Below, in pieces: positions 19,268 through 27,801 of a stretch of 64,000 bases of DNA (the first letter of the stretch is position 1; each line of letters opens with the position of its first letter). Location of the stretch: NCBI GenBank assembly GCA_030706735.1, contig JAUZNZ010000016.1, positions 46,229 to 110,228 of the forward strand, written 5' to 3'. The DNA comes from Bacteroidota bacterium. GTDB taxonomy: Bacteria > Bacteroidota > Bacteroidia > Chitinophagales > Chitinophagaceae. Position numbers and translations under genes: made by a program. Under the pieces are notes generated by a model that ran no database searches, was not told the DNA's origin, and saw only the letters and a program-made list of their open reading frames with translations.

Positions 19268-19291
19268 AATAAGCAAGCGTTTGTTAAAGTG

Positions 19292-19323
19292 CAAAGCTAA
19301 AATTAAATTTATTCTAAAACAAA
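19292..19323 (-). promoter_or_regulatory. pckA promoter (-33 TTTG, N20, -7 TAGCTTTG)
   Basis: On the minus strand, TTTG (plus 19320-19323), exactly 20 bp, then TAGCTTTG (plus 19292-19299) match the Bacteroidota promoter consensus at every fixed position. Transcription would start near 19285, which excludes the ATG at 19294 as start codon and supports 19267. Confidence 0.75.
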
Positions 19324-19388
19324 GCTGGAAGGCCGTCTAAAATTTGAAAAAATTCAACAAAACAGCCAATTAAATGAATATTTTAACT

Positions 19389-19406
19389 AACTAACGGTTG
19401 TTAGTT
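19389..19406. promoter_or_regulatory. inverted repeat, candidate operator between pckA and pepP
   Basis: AACTAAC-GGTT-GTTAGTT is a perfect 7-bp inverted repeat. It lies 66 bp upstream of the pckA -33 box and 77 bp before the pepP start. Size and symmetry fit a dimeric repressor such as a TetR-type protein, but no regulator gene is adjacent. Confidence 0.4.
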
Positions 19407-19431
19407 TTGAAGTCGTTCGACCCGGCGCCGG

Positions 19432-19447
19432 GAATGATGAATCATTC
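19432..19447. promoter_or_regulatory. second inverted repeat in the pckA-pepP region
   Basis: GAATGAT-GA-ATCATTC is a perfect 7-bp inverted repeat 36 bp before the pepP start codon, directly after the short palindrome CCGGCGCCGG. It overlaps the place where a pepP promoter would be expected. Confidence 0.35.
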
Positions 19448-19482
19448 TTACATTTACAATTCTTGTTTAATTCATTCGATCC

Positions 19483-20772
19483 ATGAAGTATTTCCCGCCG
19501 AACCCGGCCTTATTTTCCGAGAACAGGGCACGGTTCATCAAGGCCCTGGCGCCGAACTCGATAGCGATCTTTGTCAGTAACGACGAAATGCCGTCAAATG
19601 GCGATGCGACCTATACCTTCCGGCAGAACAGCGACCTGTTCTGGCTGTCGGGGATCACCCAGGAGGATAGCCTGCTGGTGCTATACCCTGACCATCCCGA
19701 TCCAAAGTATCGGGAAGTACTGGTTCTCGTACGCCCCAACGAGTTGAAGGAGAAATGGGATGGCAAGCGGCTCCGGGCCGACGAGGCCAGGGCGGTCTCG
19801 GGCATCGGCACCGTGCTTTGGCTGGACAGCATCGACCCCTTGTTGCAAACATGGATCCACCTGGCCGATATCATCTATCTCGACTCCAATGAGAATGACC
19901 GGAAGAGCAGCCTGGTGGAGACGCGTGAATACCGGTGGATACAGGACATGCGGCGACGTTATCCGCTCCATGAATACCGGCGGTCTGCGCGGATCATGAA
20001 AGAGCTCCGGGGGATCAAGACGGCCGCCGAGATCGGCGTGTTGCAGCAGGCGATCGACATCACGCACAATACCTTCACGCGTCTGTTGAAGGTGATCCGC
20101 CCGGGCATCATGGAAAATGAGATCGAAGCGGAGATCTGGCATTCCTTTCTGTCGCAGCGCTCGAACGGACCCGCCTATAACAGCATCATCGCGGGCGGCG
20201 ACCGGGCGAGGACCCTGCACTACGTGGCCAATGATCAACCCTGTCTGGATGGAGAACTGATCCTGATGGATTTTGGCGCGGAATATGGCGGCTATTGCGC
20301 CGACCTTACCCGGACCGTACCGGTGAACGGGAAATTCACCAGGCGGCAAAAGGAGGTTTACAATGCCTGCCTGCACCTGCACAATTTCGCAAAAAGCCTG
20401 CTGAAGCCGGGCATCAGCATCAACGACTATCACAAGGCCGTAGGCGTGGAGGCGGGCACGACCTTCATCAAGCTGGGATTGCTGACCCGCGCGGACATCA
20501 AGAACCAGTCGCCGGAGAGCCCGGCCTATTCGAAATATCTTTACCATGGCATCTCCCACCACCTGGGCATCGATGTGCACGACCTGGGCACAAGGACCGA
20601 ACCGATCCGGCCGGGGATGGTGCTCACGGTGGAACCCGGAATTTATATCGAAGAAGAAAAGATCGGCATCCGGATCGAGAACAATGTCTGGATCACGAAG
20701 ACGGGGAACAAGGACCTGATGGCGAAGATCCCTTCCACGGTCGGTGAGATCGAGGCGCTGATGAAGAAATAA
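19483..20772 (+). CDS. pepP: Xaa-Pro aminopeptidase (aminopeptidase P, M24B)
   Basis: The 429-residue enzyme is an aminopeptidase P, which removes N-terminal residues that precede proline. The N-terminal creatinase-like domain shows the AMP_N pattern TYTFRQNSDLFWLSGI; the C-terminal pita-bread domain carries the dimetal ligands in LILMDFGAEYGGYCADLTRTV, YHGISHHLGIDVHD, LTVEPGIYI and IGIRIENN. No signal peptide is present, so it is cytoplasmic. It is divergent from pckA and followed at 49 bp by pssA. Confidence 0.94.
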   Translation: MKYFPPNPALFSENRARFIKALAPNSIAIFVSNDEMPSNGDATYTFRQNSDLFWLSGITQEDSLLVLYPDHPDPKYREVLVLVRPNELKEKWDGKRLRADEARAVSGIGTVLWLDSIDPLLQTWIHLADIIYLDSNENDRKSSLVETREYRWIQDMRRRYPLHEYRRSARIMKELRGIKTAAEIGVLQQAIDITHNTFTRLLKVIRPGIMENEIEAEIWHSFLSQRSNGPAYNSIIAGGDRARTLHYVANDQPCLDGELILMDFGAEYGGYCADLTRTVPVNGKFTRRQKEVYNACLHLHNFAKSLLKPGISINDYHKAVGVEAGTTFIKLGLLTRADIKNQSPESPAYSKYLYHGISHHLGIDVHDLGTRTEPIRPGMVLTVEPGIYIEEEKIGIRIENNVWITKTGNKDLMAKIPSTVGEIEALMKK

Positions 20773-20821
20773 GGGGGACCCGTGAAAAAATAAAGCGTTA
20801 ATTTGTTGCTCAATTCCGGTC

Positions 20822-21598
20822 ATGAAACAATTACCCAACCTGTTCACGTTATTGAATCTTTTTTTTGGTTGCATTGCCGTCATTTTCGTTCTCCAGAACG
20901 GCATCACCATCATGTACAGTAACGGGGGCGAACAGTACCTGGGCGTTCCGGAGAATATCGGCGTCGCCTCCCTCTTCATTGGTCTGGCCGGAGCCGTGGA
21001 TTTCCTGGATGGACTTGTTGCGCGGGTCTGCAAGGCTACCTCCCCGATGGGCAAGCAGCTCGACTCGCTGGCCGACGTAGTGAGCTTCGGCGTCGCGCCG
21101 GGCATGATCCTCTACCAGTTCCTGCGCATGAGCTTCGCCAGCCAGGCGAACGGGCTGAATGTCCCGATCTATTGGTTCCTGCCGGCCTTGCTGATCCCTT
21201 GCGCGGCAGCGTACCGGCTGGCCAAATTCAATATCGACGAATCGCAGCAATATGGCTTCAAAGGGGTCCCGACCCCTGCGGCGGGCCTGCTGGTCGCCAG
21301 CCTTCCGCTGATCTACTGGTATCCGAGCAGCGCCGCCGTGATCCCGTTCCTGCTGAACAAATGGATGTTGTACGGCATCATCCTGCTCCTGTCCGCCCTG
21401 ATGGTAAGCAACCTGCCGCTCATGGCGCTGAAGTTCCGTGACTATTCGCTGAAGAGCAATGCGCCGAAGCTGCTGTTGCTCCTGCTTGCCGTCCTGGCTG
21501 CGATCTTTATGAAATGGTTGGCTGTTCCGGCCATTTTCATTTTCTACATTGTCGTATCTTTGCTCACGGCAAAAAAAATTGATTCACACAAATCATAA
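20822..21598 (+). CDS. pssA: CDP-diacylglycerol--serine O-phosphatidyltransferase
   Basis: A 258-residue membrane protein of the CDP-alcohol phosphatidyltransferase family. The family motif is complete: Asp63-Gly64-x2-Ala67-Arg68-x8-Gly77-x3-Asp81-x3-Asp85. Several membrane helices and the length fit phosphatidylserine synthase, the first step toward phosphatidylethanolamine. Its start MKQLPNLFTLLNLFFG is typical of bacterial PssA. purS begins 4 bp after its stop. Confidence 0.9.
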   Translation: MKQLPNLFTLLNLFFGCIAVIFVLQNGITIMYSNGGEQYLGVPENIGVASLFIGLAGAVDFLDGLVARVCKATSPMGKQLDSLADVVSFGVAPGMILYQFLRMSFASQANGLNVPIYWFLPALLIPCAAAYRLAKFNIDESQQYGFKGVPTPAAGLLVASLPLIYWYPSSAAVIPFLLNKWMLYGIILLLSALMVSNLPLMALKFRDYSLKSNAPKLLLLLLAVLAAIFMKWLAVPAIFIFYIVVSLLTAKKIDSHKS

Positions 21599-21601
21599 CT
21601 C

Positions 21602-21847
21602 ATGACCTTCTCTGTTCAGGTAAAGGTGATGCCGCTGAAGGAATTATTGGACCCCCAGGGAAAGGCCGTGATGGGCGGCCTGCAAAGTCTGGGTTTGACC
21701 AAAGTGAGCGACGTGCGCATCGGCAAGAGCATTTCCCTCCAGGTGGAGGCCGCATCGCCCGACGAGGCGAGACAGATCGCCGAAGAGGCAGGCCGGAAGC
21801 TGCTGGCCAATCCCGTCATGGAGTACTTCGAGATTGCTGTCAATTAA
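21602..21847 (+). CDS. purS: phosphoribosylformylglycinamidine synthase subunit PurS
   Basis: An 81-residue PurS, the small subunit that bridges PurL and PurQ in the FGAM synthase complex of purine synthesis. The pattern VKVMPLKELLDPQGKAVMGGLQSLGL and the C-terminal KLLANPVMEYFEI are diagnostic. It sits in a tight plus-strand run between pssA and rsmI. Confidence 0.93.
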   Translation: MTFSVQVKVMPLKELLDPQGKAVMGGLQSLGLTKVSDVRIGKSISLQVEAASPDEARQIAEEAGRKLLANPVMEYFEIAVN

Positions 21848-21856
21848 TAAAAGGCA

Positions 21857-22519
21857 TTGCTCTACATCGTTCCATCCCCGATCGGTAACCTCCAGGATAT
21901 TACGCTCCGGGCATTGGAAGTGCTGAAAAACGCCGACCTGATACTGGCTGAGGACACCCGGAATTCCGTCCGGTTATTGAATCACTACAAGATCATCAAA
22001 TCGCTTTCGCCGTATCACCAGCATAACGAGCACAAGGTACTCCATCACCTGGTGGATCAGCTTTTGCAGGGCAAGACCATGGCCCTGATCACGGATGCCG
22101 GAACACCGGGTATTTCCGACCCCGCCTACCTGCTGGTGAGGGAATGTATCCGGACCGGGGTAAAGGTGGAATGCCTGCCCGGCGCCACGGCCTTCGTGCC
22201 CGCCCTGGTCAACAGCGGCCTGCCCATGCAGCGGTTCGCATTCGAAGGCTTCCTGCCGCTGAAGAAGGGTAGGCAGACCCTCTTGAAACGATTGGCCGGC
22301 GAAGACCGCACCTTACTGTTCTATGAGTCCCCGATGCGCCTGGTAAAGACCCTGCGCGAGATGATCGTGTATTTCGGGGAGGACCGGCCTTGTTGCGTAA
22401 GCCGCGAGCTGACCAAGATCTTCGAAGAGAACCGGCGGGGTACCCTGCGCGAAGTGGCCGATCATTTTGACGGGCGGGTGGTGAAAGGGGAGATCGTGAT
22501 CGTGGTCGGCGGAAAATAA
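21857..22519 (+). CDS. rsmI: 16S rRNA (cytidine(1402)-2'-O)-methyltransferase
   Basis: A 220-residue RsmI, the SAM-dependent methyltransferase of the tetrapyrrole-methylase fold that methylates the 2'-O of C1402 in the ribosomal decoding centre. Family motifs LYIVPSPIGNLQDITLRALE, AEDTRN, ITDAGTPGISDP and YESPMRL are present. Translation begins at a TTG (21857), which puts the conserved LYIVPSPIGN at the N-terminus; no ATG exists in frame before it. It is 9 bp after purS. Confidence 0.93.
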   Translation: MLYIVPSPIGNLQDITLRALEVLKNADLILAEDTRNSVRLLNHYKIIKSLSPYHQHNEHKVLHHLVDQLLQGKTMALITDAGTPGISDPAYLLVRECIRTGVKVECLPGATAFVPALVNSGLPMQRFAFEGFLPLKKGRQTLLKRLAGEDRTLLFYESPMRLVKTLREMIVYFGEDRPCCVSRELTKIFEENRRGTLREVADHFDGRVVKGEIVIVVGGK

Positions 22520-22537
22520 AACGTGAAAACAACCAAT

Positions 22538-23002
22538 ATGAATATGCGTAAGAACAGCTTCAGGATCGCCCTTTTGGCCGCCGGATTGTCCACTGTTTCA
22601 GCCGGCGCTTTCGCGCAGTTGGGGTCCATCCCGGCAGCGGTCACCGATTCGTTCAATGTCCGGTTTCCGGGCGCCACCAATGTGAACTGGAAGAACAAGA
22701 TCACGGTCTTTCAGGCCGACTTCGTGTTCAAAAATACGACCGAGCAGGCCCGCTTCAATAAGAAAGGCGAATGGCAGATGACCGAAAAGGTGATCCCAAA
22801 GGAGAGCCTGCCGGCCGAGGTCAGGGATGGACTGGACAAAAGCAAATACGCCACCGATTGGAAGGTCAATACGATCTTTCAGCGCGATCGGCCCGGGCAG
22901 GTGGTCGAGTACCGGATCGAGGTCTATAAGAGCGACATTCAAAAGAAAAGCCTCCTGTTCAGCAGCGCCGGGCGCTTGCTGAAGGACAGCAATACCTTAT
23001 AA
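22538..23002 (+). CDS. PepSY-like secreted protein
   Basis: From the ATG at 22538 the product is 154 residues, with a signal peptide (MNMRKNSFRIALLAAGLS...GAFAQ). The mature part has the PepSY-like pattern of small Bacteroidota periplasmic proteins: VTDSFNVRFPGATNVNWKN, an A-x-F strand, a G-x-W turn, then a second related unit around LPAEVRDGLDKSKYATDWKV. These are sometimes labelled BLIP-like or DUF2874. Starts at GTG 22523 and ATG 22544 are also possible. Function is unknown. Confidence 0.8.
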   Translation: MNMRKNSFRIALLAAGLSTVSAGAFAQLGSIPAAVTDSFNVRFPGATNVNWKNKITVFQADFVFKNTTEQARFNKKGEWQMTEKVIPKESLPAEVRDGLDKSKYATDWKVNTIFQRDRPGQVVEYRIEVYKSDIQKKSLLFSSAGRLLKDSNTL

Positions 23003-23018
23003 TCATCAACGATCCGAC

Positions 23019-24998
23019 ATGCGAAGATTTATTCATTCCGGGGCCGGGAGAGTTCATCCCTTCGCGGCCCTGTCCGCTGGCCTGCTTGCCGGCCTGACCC
23101 TTGTTTCACTGACCGCCGCCGCACAGCCCGACCGGTGGCAGCAGCGGGTGAAGTACGCCATGGACGTCGATATGGATGTGTCCACCAATCGGTTTACCGG
23201 CAAACAGGTGCTGGCGTACACGAATAACTCTCCGGATACGTTGCGCAAAGTATTTTACCATTTATACTGGAATGCCTTCCAGCCGGGCAGCATGATGGAC
23301 ACGCACAGCCGCGAGCTGGGCAAGATATCCTATGGCAGTCGCGGGGGACGGGAGCAGCTCGACTGGGACACCAGGGTCATGGATCGCATCGAACATTTGA
23401 AACCCGATGAGATCGGATACCAGAAAGTGCTTTCGCTGACCATGAATGGCGTTCCGCAGCCTTACCAGGTGGAGGAGACGATCCTGGAAGTGCCGCTGAC
23501 CAGACCGATCCTGCCGCATACCACGGTGACCTTCGCGATGAGCTTCGAGGCGCAGGTTCCCCTGCAGATCAGGCGTAGCGGTCGCGATAACCCGCAGACC
23601 GGGGTGCGCTATTCGATGAGCCAGTGGTACCCGAAGATCTGTGAATACGACTATGCCGGATGGCATCCGACCCCTTACGTGGCGCGTGAATTCTATGGGG
23701 TATGGGGCGACTACGACGTGCGGATCCATATCGACAAAAGCTATATGATCGGCGGCACGGGTTATTTGCAGAACCCTTCGCAGACGGGATTCGGGTATGA
23801 AGGACCGGAGGTCAGGGTCGTTCGTCCGGCAGGCAATAAGCTGCTCTGGCATTTCGTGGCGCCCAATGTTCACGACTTTATGTGGGCGGCCGATCCGGAT
23901 TACAAGCATCTCATCCGGCACATCCCCGGAGGCCCGGAGATCCACGTCCTGTACAAGAATAAGGATAACGATCCCCGTCAGGATACGCTTTGGAATGCGC
24001 TTGCCGACGCGGCGGTCATCGTGTTGCCGTATATAGAGGCCAACTTTGGAAAATATCCCTATAAGCAATATTCCTTCATTCACGGGGGCGACGGCGGCAT
24101 GGAATATCCCATGAGCACCCTGCTCGTCGGTCCCGGTCTGGGCGGCGCCTTCCATGAGTGGATGCATAGCTGGTACCAGGGGATGCTTGGCACCAACGAG
24201 TCCATGTACGCATGGATGGACGAGGGTTTCACCAGCTACGCCACCGACCTGGTGGAGAATTATTATTACCATGTCATGATCGCCAGACAGCCGGGCAATT
24301 CGGGGTTGCGGAAGATGCTGGATCAACAGGAGAAGGATTTGCCGGCTATTCATGCGCCTGCCTACAATAGCTATTTCTCGCTCCTGAAGAGCCGTCTCGA
24401 AGAGCCTCTTACCACACACGCCGATCATTTCAATACCAACTACGCGTATGGAGTGGCCAGCTATTCGAAGGGGGATATGTTCCTTGAACAGCTGGGCTAT
24501 ATCACGGGCGCGTCCACCCGCGATCGCATCCTGCAGGAGTATTACCGGTTGTGGCGTTTTAAGCATCCCAATGCGGACGATTTCGTGCGCGTGGCCGAGA
24601 AGGTCAGCGGGATGAAGCTCGACTGGTATCAGGAGTTCTGGGTGAGCACGACCAAGACCATCGACTATGGCATCGATAGCCTGTGGGAACAGGCGGGCAA
24701 GACCCGCATCAGGCTAAGAATGATCGGCAAAATGCCGATGCCGATCGACGTCTCCTTGCAATTCCGCGACGGGAGCAAACTACTCGCCTATATTCCGCAG
24801 TACCTGATGTTCGGGGAGAAGCCGGTCGAAGAGGCGTCCATCCCCCGCAAGACCTTCGAGCCCTGGAAATGGACGAGCCCTACCTATGAATTCGAGATCG
24901 ATCACCGGCTTACCGACCTGAAGATCGTCGAGATCGACGCCTCGCAACGGATGGCCGATGTCGACCGCACGAATAATAAACTTGAATTGCAATGGTAG
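23019..24998 (+). CDS. secreted M1-family metallopeptidase
   Basis: The 659-residue product has a signal peptide (to about residue 35, LTAAAQ) and a gluzincin catalytic domain. The zinc motif HEWMH is at 379-383 and the third ligand is Glu402 in WMDEGFTSY. The substrate-binding motif normally written GxMEN appears as GGMEYP (359-364). It is probably a periplasmic or surface aminopeptidase. No transmembrane tail or type IX sorting domain is seen, and the length agrees with other Bacteroidota M1 proteins lacking the ERAP-like domain. It follows the PepSY-like gene by 16 bp. Confidence 0.9.
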   Translation: MRRFIHSGAGRVHPFAALSAGLLAGLTLVSLTAAAQPDRWQQRVKYAMDVDMDVSTNRFTGKQVLAYTNNSPDTLRKVFYHLYWNAFQPGSMMDTHSRELGKISYGSRGGREQLDWDTRVMDRIEHLKPDEIGYQKVLSLTMNGVPQPYQVEETILEVPLTRPILPHTTVTFAMSFEAQVPLQIRRSGRDNPQTGVRYSMSQWYPKICEYDYAGWHPTPYVAREFYGVWGDYDVRIHIDKSYMIGGTGYLQNPSQTGFGYEGPEVRVVRPAGNKLLWHFVAPNVHDFMWAADPDYKHLIRHIPGGPEIHVLYKNKDNDPRQDTLWNALADAAVIVLPYIEANFGKYPYKQYSFIHGGDGGMEYPMSTLLVGPGLGGAFHEWMHSWYQGMLGTNESMYAWMDEGFTSYATDLVENYYYHVMIARQPGNSGLRKMLDQQEKDLPAIHAPAYNSYFSLLKSRLEEPLTTHADHFNTNYAYGVASYSKGDMFLEQLGYITGASTRDRILQEYYRLWRFKHPNADDFVRVAEKVSGMKLDWYQEFWVSTTKTIDYGIDSLWEQAGKTRIRLRMIGKMPMPIDVSLQFRDGSKLLAYIPQYLMFGEKPVEEASIPRKTFEPWKWTSPTYEFEIDHRLTDLKIVEIDASQRMADVDRTNNKLELQW

Positions 24999-25158
24999 TG
25001 GGGTCACGAGCCAAGTAGACCCCGTCCACATCCGCAGGGTGCGAACGGAACGGGGCAGGCTTGTTGAGAATGAGTTTAGATAAGGTAAAATGACCAATGG
25101 TTCTGATCATCGTGCAACCCGGCAGGGCAAAATTAAATGACCTGCCAGGGTAAAACAA

Positions 25159-25173
25159 TACCACTTTGTGGTA
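25159..25173. promoter_or_regulatory. palindrome after the LuxR-type regulator gene
   Basis: TACCACTTTGTGGTA, a 6-bp inverted repeat with a 3-base loop, lies 17 bp past the regulator stop codon. It is followed by T-runs on both strands, so it could be a short bidirectional terminator. A near-identical copy stands at 25885-25899 on the other side of the gene, which makes a protein-binding site equally possible. Confidence 0.45.
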
Positions 25174-25190
25174 GTTTTTATCAGGTTAGG

Positions 25191-25850
25191 CTAACGGCCG
25201 TAAAATTTGTTGATCGCTTCAACGCGATTGTTCACGTGCAGTTTTTCATAGATATGATAGACATGCTTTCGTACGGTTTCCTGACTGATGAACAGGCGGC
25301 CGGCGATCTCTTTATAGAGCATGCCTTTCGCCAGCAATTCCAGGATCTCGTTCTCACGGTTGGATAGTACGCTGATCGATCTGCCTCCCGAACCGCCGCC
25401 GATCGGCTCTGAGCCCGGCGCTGTCCGCAGCTGGAAGGCATTCACCACCTTTCTCGCGATTTGGCTGCTCATGGGCGCCCCGCCTTCATGCAGTTCGCGG
25501 ATGGCGTCCAGGAGCTTGCCGGGTGCGGTCTTTTTCAGGATGTACCCATTGGCGCCTGCCGTGAGCGCTTCGAAGATCTTTTCATCCTCCTCGTAGATGG
25601 TGCACATCATGAATAGTATTTCGGGGTATAGGGGCTTTAGTTGCCTGACACAATCGATGCCGCTTTCGCCGTCTCCCAGGTTGATATCCATCAGCACGAT
25701 ATTCGGTTTCACGAGCGGGATCTTCAGTAACGCTTCCTCCGCATCCGAAAAACTGCCTACGAGCGAATAGCCATCGGCCATCAGGATGATCTGCTCCAAT
25801 GCCGAGCGGATGTCTTTATTGTCATCTACTATACATACGGAAATAATCAT
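25191..25850 (-). CDS. NarL/FixJ-type response regulator with LuxR HTH
   Basis: The 219-residue protein has a receiver domain (about 1-120) with phospho-acceptor Asp55 in IVLMDINLGD and a C-terminal LuxR-type HTH (about 155-219; LSNRENEILELLAKGMLYKEIAGRL...). A Gly/Ser-rich linker joins the two. The start at 25850 puts the receiver's first strand at the N-terminus; a TTG six codons upstream is less likely. No kinase gene is adjacent, so it is an orphan regulator. Near-identical palindromes flank the gene on both sides. Confidence 0.9.
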   Translation of the reverse strand: MIISVCIVDDNKDIRSALEQIILMADGYSLVGSFSDAEEALLKIPLVKPNIVLMDINLGDGESGIDCVRQLKPLYPEILFMMCTIYEEDEKIFEALTAGANGYILKKTAPGKLLDAIRELHEGGAPMSSQIARKVVNAFQLRTAPGSEPIGGGSGGRSISVLSNRENEILELLAKGMLYKEIAGRLFISQETVRKHVYHIYEKLHVNNRVEAINKFYGR

Positions 25851-25884
25851 GAAACAAAGTTCATGCAAATTCGCATCAAAAAAA

Positions 25885-25899
25885 TACCATTTTGTGGTA
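25885..25899. promoter_or_regulatory. palindrome before the LuxR-type regulator gene
   Basis: TACCATTTTGTGGTA, a 5-6-bp inverted repeat, 35 bp before the regulator start codon and 6 bp after the rsmG stop. On the minus strand it is followed by seven T, so it can also act as the rsmG terminator. It shares about 27 of 31 positions with the copy at 25159-25173, including flanks. Confidence 0.5.
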
Positions 25900-25904
25900 G
25901 TTTT

Positions 25905-26591
25905 TTATGGATTCGGGACGTAGAGGAGATATTTTTCATGGAACCATTCGAGAGGGAAGATCTCCCGGATCTCCATCAGCTTTGGACGGCAGCCGCTGTC
26001 TGCGATCTCCGCACTGACGTCTCCGCCCTTCAGGCAGATCAGGCCATGGGGCGCCGCGCCTGCAGGGGGCGTCGCGCCCGCTGCGGTGGCCGCGGTTGCA
26101 CGGGGCGCCTTCTTCAAAAGCGGCCGGGACCAGTTCCAGAGATCTTTGAGCGGCGCCACGGCCCGCGATACCGCCAGGTCGAATTTGCGTCCCCTGATCT
26201 CCTCGGCGCGGATATGCTGAGTGCTGACATTCTTCAGGCCGGTTGCGTCGCGCACCGCTTCGACGACCTTAAGCTTCTTGCCGATGCTGTCGACCAGGTG
26301 AAATTGCACGTTTGGGAAATAAATCGCCAGGGGAATGCCCGGGAACCCGCCTCCGGTCCCGATATCGATCACTTCCATCCCATCCGGCAGTTCGAAAGCC
26401 GCGGCAATGGCCAGGGAATGCAGCACATGTTTTTCATACAAGCTGCCGATATCCTTTCTGGAGATCACGTTTATCTTTTCGTTCCATTCCCGGTAAACGC
26501 CCTCCACGGCGGCCAGTTGCCGCCATTGCTCAGGGGAGAAGTCCGCAAACCAGCGCGCGATCAATTCCAGGTTGTCCGGGGCTTTTTCCAT
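25905..26591 (-). CDS. rsmG: 16S rRNA (guanine(527)-N(7))-methyltransferase
   Basis: RsmG makes m7G527 in 16S rRNA. From the ATG at 26591 the product is 228 residues, starting MEKAPDNLELIARWF; a longer frame to 26648 lies inside the upstream gene and adds a non-conserved leader. The SAM site VIDIGTGGGFPGIPLAI and the segments NVISRKD, HVLHSLA and AVSRAVAPL are present. An Ala/Thr/Pro-rich insertion of about 22 residues stands between PLLKK and HGLICLKGG, where relatives have a short loop. The start overlaps the end of the upstream glycosyltransferase by 31 bases. Confidence 0.93.
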   Translation of the reverse strand: MEKAPDNLELIARWFADFSPEQWRQLAAVEGVYREWNEKINVISRKDIGSLYEKHVLHSLAIAAAFELPDGMEVIDIGTGGGFPGIPLAIYFPNVQFHLVDSIGKKLKVVEAVRDATGLKNVSTQHIRAEEIRGRKFDLAVSRAVAPLKDLWNWSRPLLKKAPRATAATAAGATPPAGAAPHGLICLKGGDVSAEIADSGCRPKLMEIREIFPLEWFHEKYLLYVPNP

Positions 26592-27697
26592 AACGCTGGC
26601 ACAAAGATGAGATAATAGACGAACATCCAGAGGTCGAGGAGCCACCACCAGGCGAACAGGTCCTTCTCCTGCAACTTACTCATCACCCGGTAATAGATCA
26701 GCCCCTGCACAAGCAGTCGGGCTCCAAAGACCGGCAGCGCCAGTTGCCAGTCATAGAGCAGCGCGCCAATGAACAGGGGATAGAAAAGGATATGGGAGAA
26801 AGAATATAATCCCAGCAGGAACTTGTGCGAGGGGCGGTAATACTTGGAGGTGCTGTAATGTCTCGCCTTCTGCCGGAACCATTCGGAAAAGGTCTGTTTC
26901 GGTTCGGAGAGCGTGAAGGTCTCGGGGTCGATGACAATATTGGTATTGTCTTTCGTCGCCACCTTGTTGATAAATAGGTCGTCATCCCCGCCGGGCAGGT
27001 GATTGATGCCCGAAAACCCCTTGTTCCGGAAGAAAAGATCCTTCTTGTACGAAAGGTTCCGGCCTACGCCCATGTACGGCATGCCCGCCAGCGCGTAGGA
27101 CAGGTACTGGAGCGCCGAATGAAAGGTATCGAAACGGATGATCTTGTTCAGGAAGCCGGAACGCTTGGTATACGGGCCATAGCCCAGCACGATCTCGATC
27201 CCGTTGTGATAACCGTCCTGCATCTTTTGCATCCAGAATTCGCTCGCCGGCACGCAGTCCGCGTCGGTGAGCAGCACGATCTCATACCGCGCCTCCTTGA
27301 TGCCCATGCTCAGGGGATATTTCTTCCCCGGAATGCCGATGGCCTCGTGCTCGAGATTGACGATATGCAGGTCCTTGAAGGTCTTCTTGAACTCGTCGAG
27401 GAGAAAACGCGTATCGTCCTGGCTATTGTGGTTGACGACGATGACCTCATGGGTGCTGGGATAAGATTGCACCAGCGATCCCGGAAGGTGCGTAAGCAAT
27501 TTGGCCGATTCATCGCGGGCGCAGATAATGACGCTCACCGGATGCTGTTGCGACCGCTCCCGCACGGAAGGCCGGAAAAAAGCCAGCCGCCTGAAGATAC
27601 CCAGGTAATACCCTAACTGGATCAGGGTGATCACACAAAAAGCAATGAATAGGATCTCTCGCCAGGGCAGGCTCAAATAGAGTTTAGTCATAAGCAT
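26561..27697 (-). CDS. family 2 glycosyltransferase, membrane-bound
   Basis: A 378-residue GT-A fold transferase with one N-terminal membrane helix (about 13-33) and two or three C-terminal helices. The catalytic domain has VSVIICARDES, the metal-binding LLTDADCVPASEFW (DxD type), GGDDDLFINKV and the RQKARHY motif of processive or related GT2 enzymes. It probably adds sugars to a lipid-linked or envelope glycan on the cytoplasmic face. It overlaps rsmG and is divergent from tgt. Confidence 0.88.
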   Translation of the reverse strand: MLMTKLYLSLPWREILFIAFCVITLIQLGYYLGIFRRLAFFRPSVRERSQQHPVSVIICARDESAKLLTHLPGSLVQSYPSTHEVIVVNHNSQDDTRFLLDEFKKTFKDLHIVNLEHEAIGIPGKKYPLSMGIKEARYEIVLLTDADCVPASEFWMQKMQDGYHNGIEIVLGYGPYTKRSGFLNKIIRFDTFHSALQYLSYALAGMPYMGVGRNLSYKKDLFFRNKGFSGINHLPGGDDDLFINKVATKDNTNIVIDPETFTLSEPKQTFSEWFRQKARHYSTSKYYRPSHKFLLGLYSFSHILFYPLFIGALLYDWQLALPVFGARLLVQGLIYYRVMSKLQEKDLFAWWWLLDLWMFVYYLIFVPALWKKPRTTWN

Positions 27698-27801
27698 TCT
27701 ACGGTGAGTTCAACCCGTACAGGCCGCTCCCAAAGACGAAAATAAGGTTAAAATTCGGAATGCGGGCGGGGACAATTGAATATCTTGCACCGTTTTAGCG
27801 T

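Noticed and set aside
23262..24566. 434-codon minus-strand frame opposite the M1 peptidase
   Set aside because: Antisense to a gene with intact HEWMH and downstream Glu; shadow composition.
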